Assembly: GCA_029237695.1 (NCBI GenBank)
Contig: CM055275.1
Location: 5,881,131-5,945,130 of the forward strand
From: Conchocele bisecta
Taxonomy: Eukaryota > Mollusca > Bivalvia > Lucinida > Thyasiridae
Length of the DNA: 64,000 bases
Direction of reading: 5' to 3'
Shown: piece by piece, positions 62,758 to 64,000 of the stretch
Position numbering within the stretch: the stretch's first letter is position 1
Layout of the letters: each line of letters starts with the position of its first letter
Position numbers and translations under genes: made by a program
Notes under the pieces: model-generated
Seen by the model: only the letters and a program-made list of their open reading frames with translations
Databases searched by the model: none
What the model was told of the DNA's origin: nothing

Positions 62758-64000
62758 CCACAATATTCTCCTCAACAAAGGGCGGAATTTATATAATATT
62801 GTTCACATGCACCGCACGTTTGATTTCAAATATCCATTGTTTTATGTTAATCACACCATAGAATGTTGCCAAAACCCATACTGAATGTCTAAATATGGTA
62901 ACCACGTGACATTTGATAGTCATGTGATCTAACTGTTGTGTCGTGCATCGTGACAATGGTGTAGATATTTTAATACAATTTTCATACAACTCCACAGATA
63001 TTTTCTCAAATGGCTCATTTTATAATATATATTTTACAACCTCGATGTTGTATTTACGGTATTGTAACCTATTGGTAGACACTTCTTCGTTTAGATGGTA
63101 TTGTATTGCACATAACAGTACACTGCGCCCCGTTTAGAAACTCATAAAATCTATTTATAGTAGCGCGTGTAACTGTGGTGATATGTCACATTTTCTATTT
63201 GTTGTGACGTCATGGAATTTGATTTCCGGTGATGATTCGTGGTATATTTGCTTACTATTATCACTTTTAAGTTTACGAAACTGGGTATGCATCTTAACAT
63301 GCTTGTTCTAAGTATAACTTGGACTTCTACCATTCCTGTTTGTTTATCTGTCACGGCTCATTGGCTCTGGCTCGGGTAACTTTGGTTCATTATTTAAGTA
63401 GTCGGTAATACATGTATGTGTGAATGGCAAACTATATCAAAAGCAACACACACAGAGTGCAACACGGTGTTATATTGTTATATTTGAATTATTCAGAATT
63501 CCAGAAATTGTATTTTGGTCTAGGCTATTTTTCCGTAAATTCCGATTATTCAACTAAGATGGTCATGACATCTATTAGCTCATCTGTTGCGACACTTGAT
63601 TCTGTAATATCCGTAATTAAAAACGCCAGATCCGTGTTCCGTTGCAGATAAATATGCAATATAATATTAAGTCATTTCAGCCTCTTATTATTATGTACGA
63701 GGCATATATGTAAATAGCCATGCTAGTAGTTAGTGAACATTCTTGTATATATGAATATCATGACATCATTTGATGACGGTATAATAGGACAGACATGTGT
63801 GGACATTCATGGTGAAGTTTAGCTCATTAATGTTTTGACCAGTTCAGCTCTAGCTCATGTATCGCGCATTGCTTTGTTCTAATGGTGTAACATATCTTTT
63901 AGAATCATCACGAATACTTTTCACATGATAAACACAGAACAAAGTAGACAGCTCTGAGCTTCCCTGAATTGAGTATGCTCTGTGTCAAGTATAGTTTAGC
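62758..64000. other. No recognised gene
   Basis: Frames up to 75 codons, none with a recognised domain. No repeat family of the window is evident in this last stretch. Confidence 0.4.

Overview
The window is eukaryotic, AT-rich and gene-poor. It carries one confidently recognised protein gene, the 3' two thirds of a CELF (CUGBP/Elav-like, Bruno) RNA-binding protein gene on the + strand. GT-AG introns, many families of short inverted-repeat elements, retroposon tails ending in CGTTAAACACCAA(A/C)AAACAAAC, and the style of the repeats suggest a mollusc, most likely a bivalve. A dreissenid-like animal is my guess, not something the sequence proves.

Layout. 1-21 kb: no recognised gene; a mosaic of foldback elements (MITEs), hairpins and minisatellites. 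21.25-21.94 kb: a non-repetitive stretch ending in an ATG exon with a good Kozak context and a GT donor (21775-21940). Its splice phase fits the first CELF exon seen downstream, so it may be an alternative first exon. 22-39.9 kb: repeats, possibly a long CELF intron. 39.96-50.90 kb: nine CELF coding exons, encoding RRM2, the divergent linker, RRM3 and the C-terminus. The stop codon is at 50900-50902. The RRM1 exons were not recognised. 50.9-64 kb: no recognised gene; more foldback elements.

The repeats fall into families, given letters here. A and R: ACGGA-ended MITEs with about 8-bp target duplications whose interiors are 21-bp tandem units facing each other. B: about 240-bp MITE ending GTGGCTGTGACTGGAGAAAT. 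C: about 105-bp near-perfect palindrome ending TACAGTGGGGTCAGCG. D: about 75-bp hairpin AGTATATGTTGT...GACGGTTC. E: composite of modules M1, M2 and D. F: TTGATTGGCTGTGCCTGAGC hairpin with GTTAATCTTGCC ends. G: about 240-bp element ending CCGTTTCACTAAACTTCGTA. H: GGTGCATGATCACGTGGT ends. I: pogo/Tigger-like CAGTGGAACCTCTCTAAACC ends. J: CTAGTGTCTTTTGATATCAA palindrome. K: AAGTCGCGGGAATACTGGAC palindrome. L: CAGGGATTCCGCT ends. M: TTAA-flanked CCCTTTGAACCC, piggyBac-like. N: retroposon with GTTAAACACC tail. V, W, X, Z: further dispersed families.

The CELF exons together encode one nuclear/cytoplasmic RNA-binding splicing regulator. Several of its splice sites have nearby duplicated copies, and its introns hold many hairpins. 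The main points to check are the possible RRM1-less isoform, the duplicated splice sites, and the A/R MITE architecture. All family assignments come from reading alone; no database search was run.
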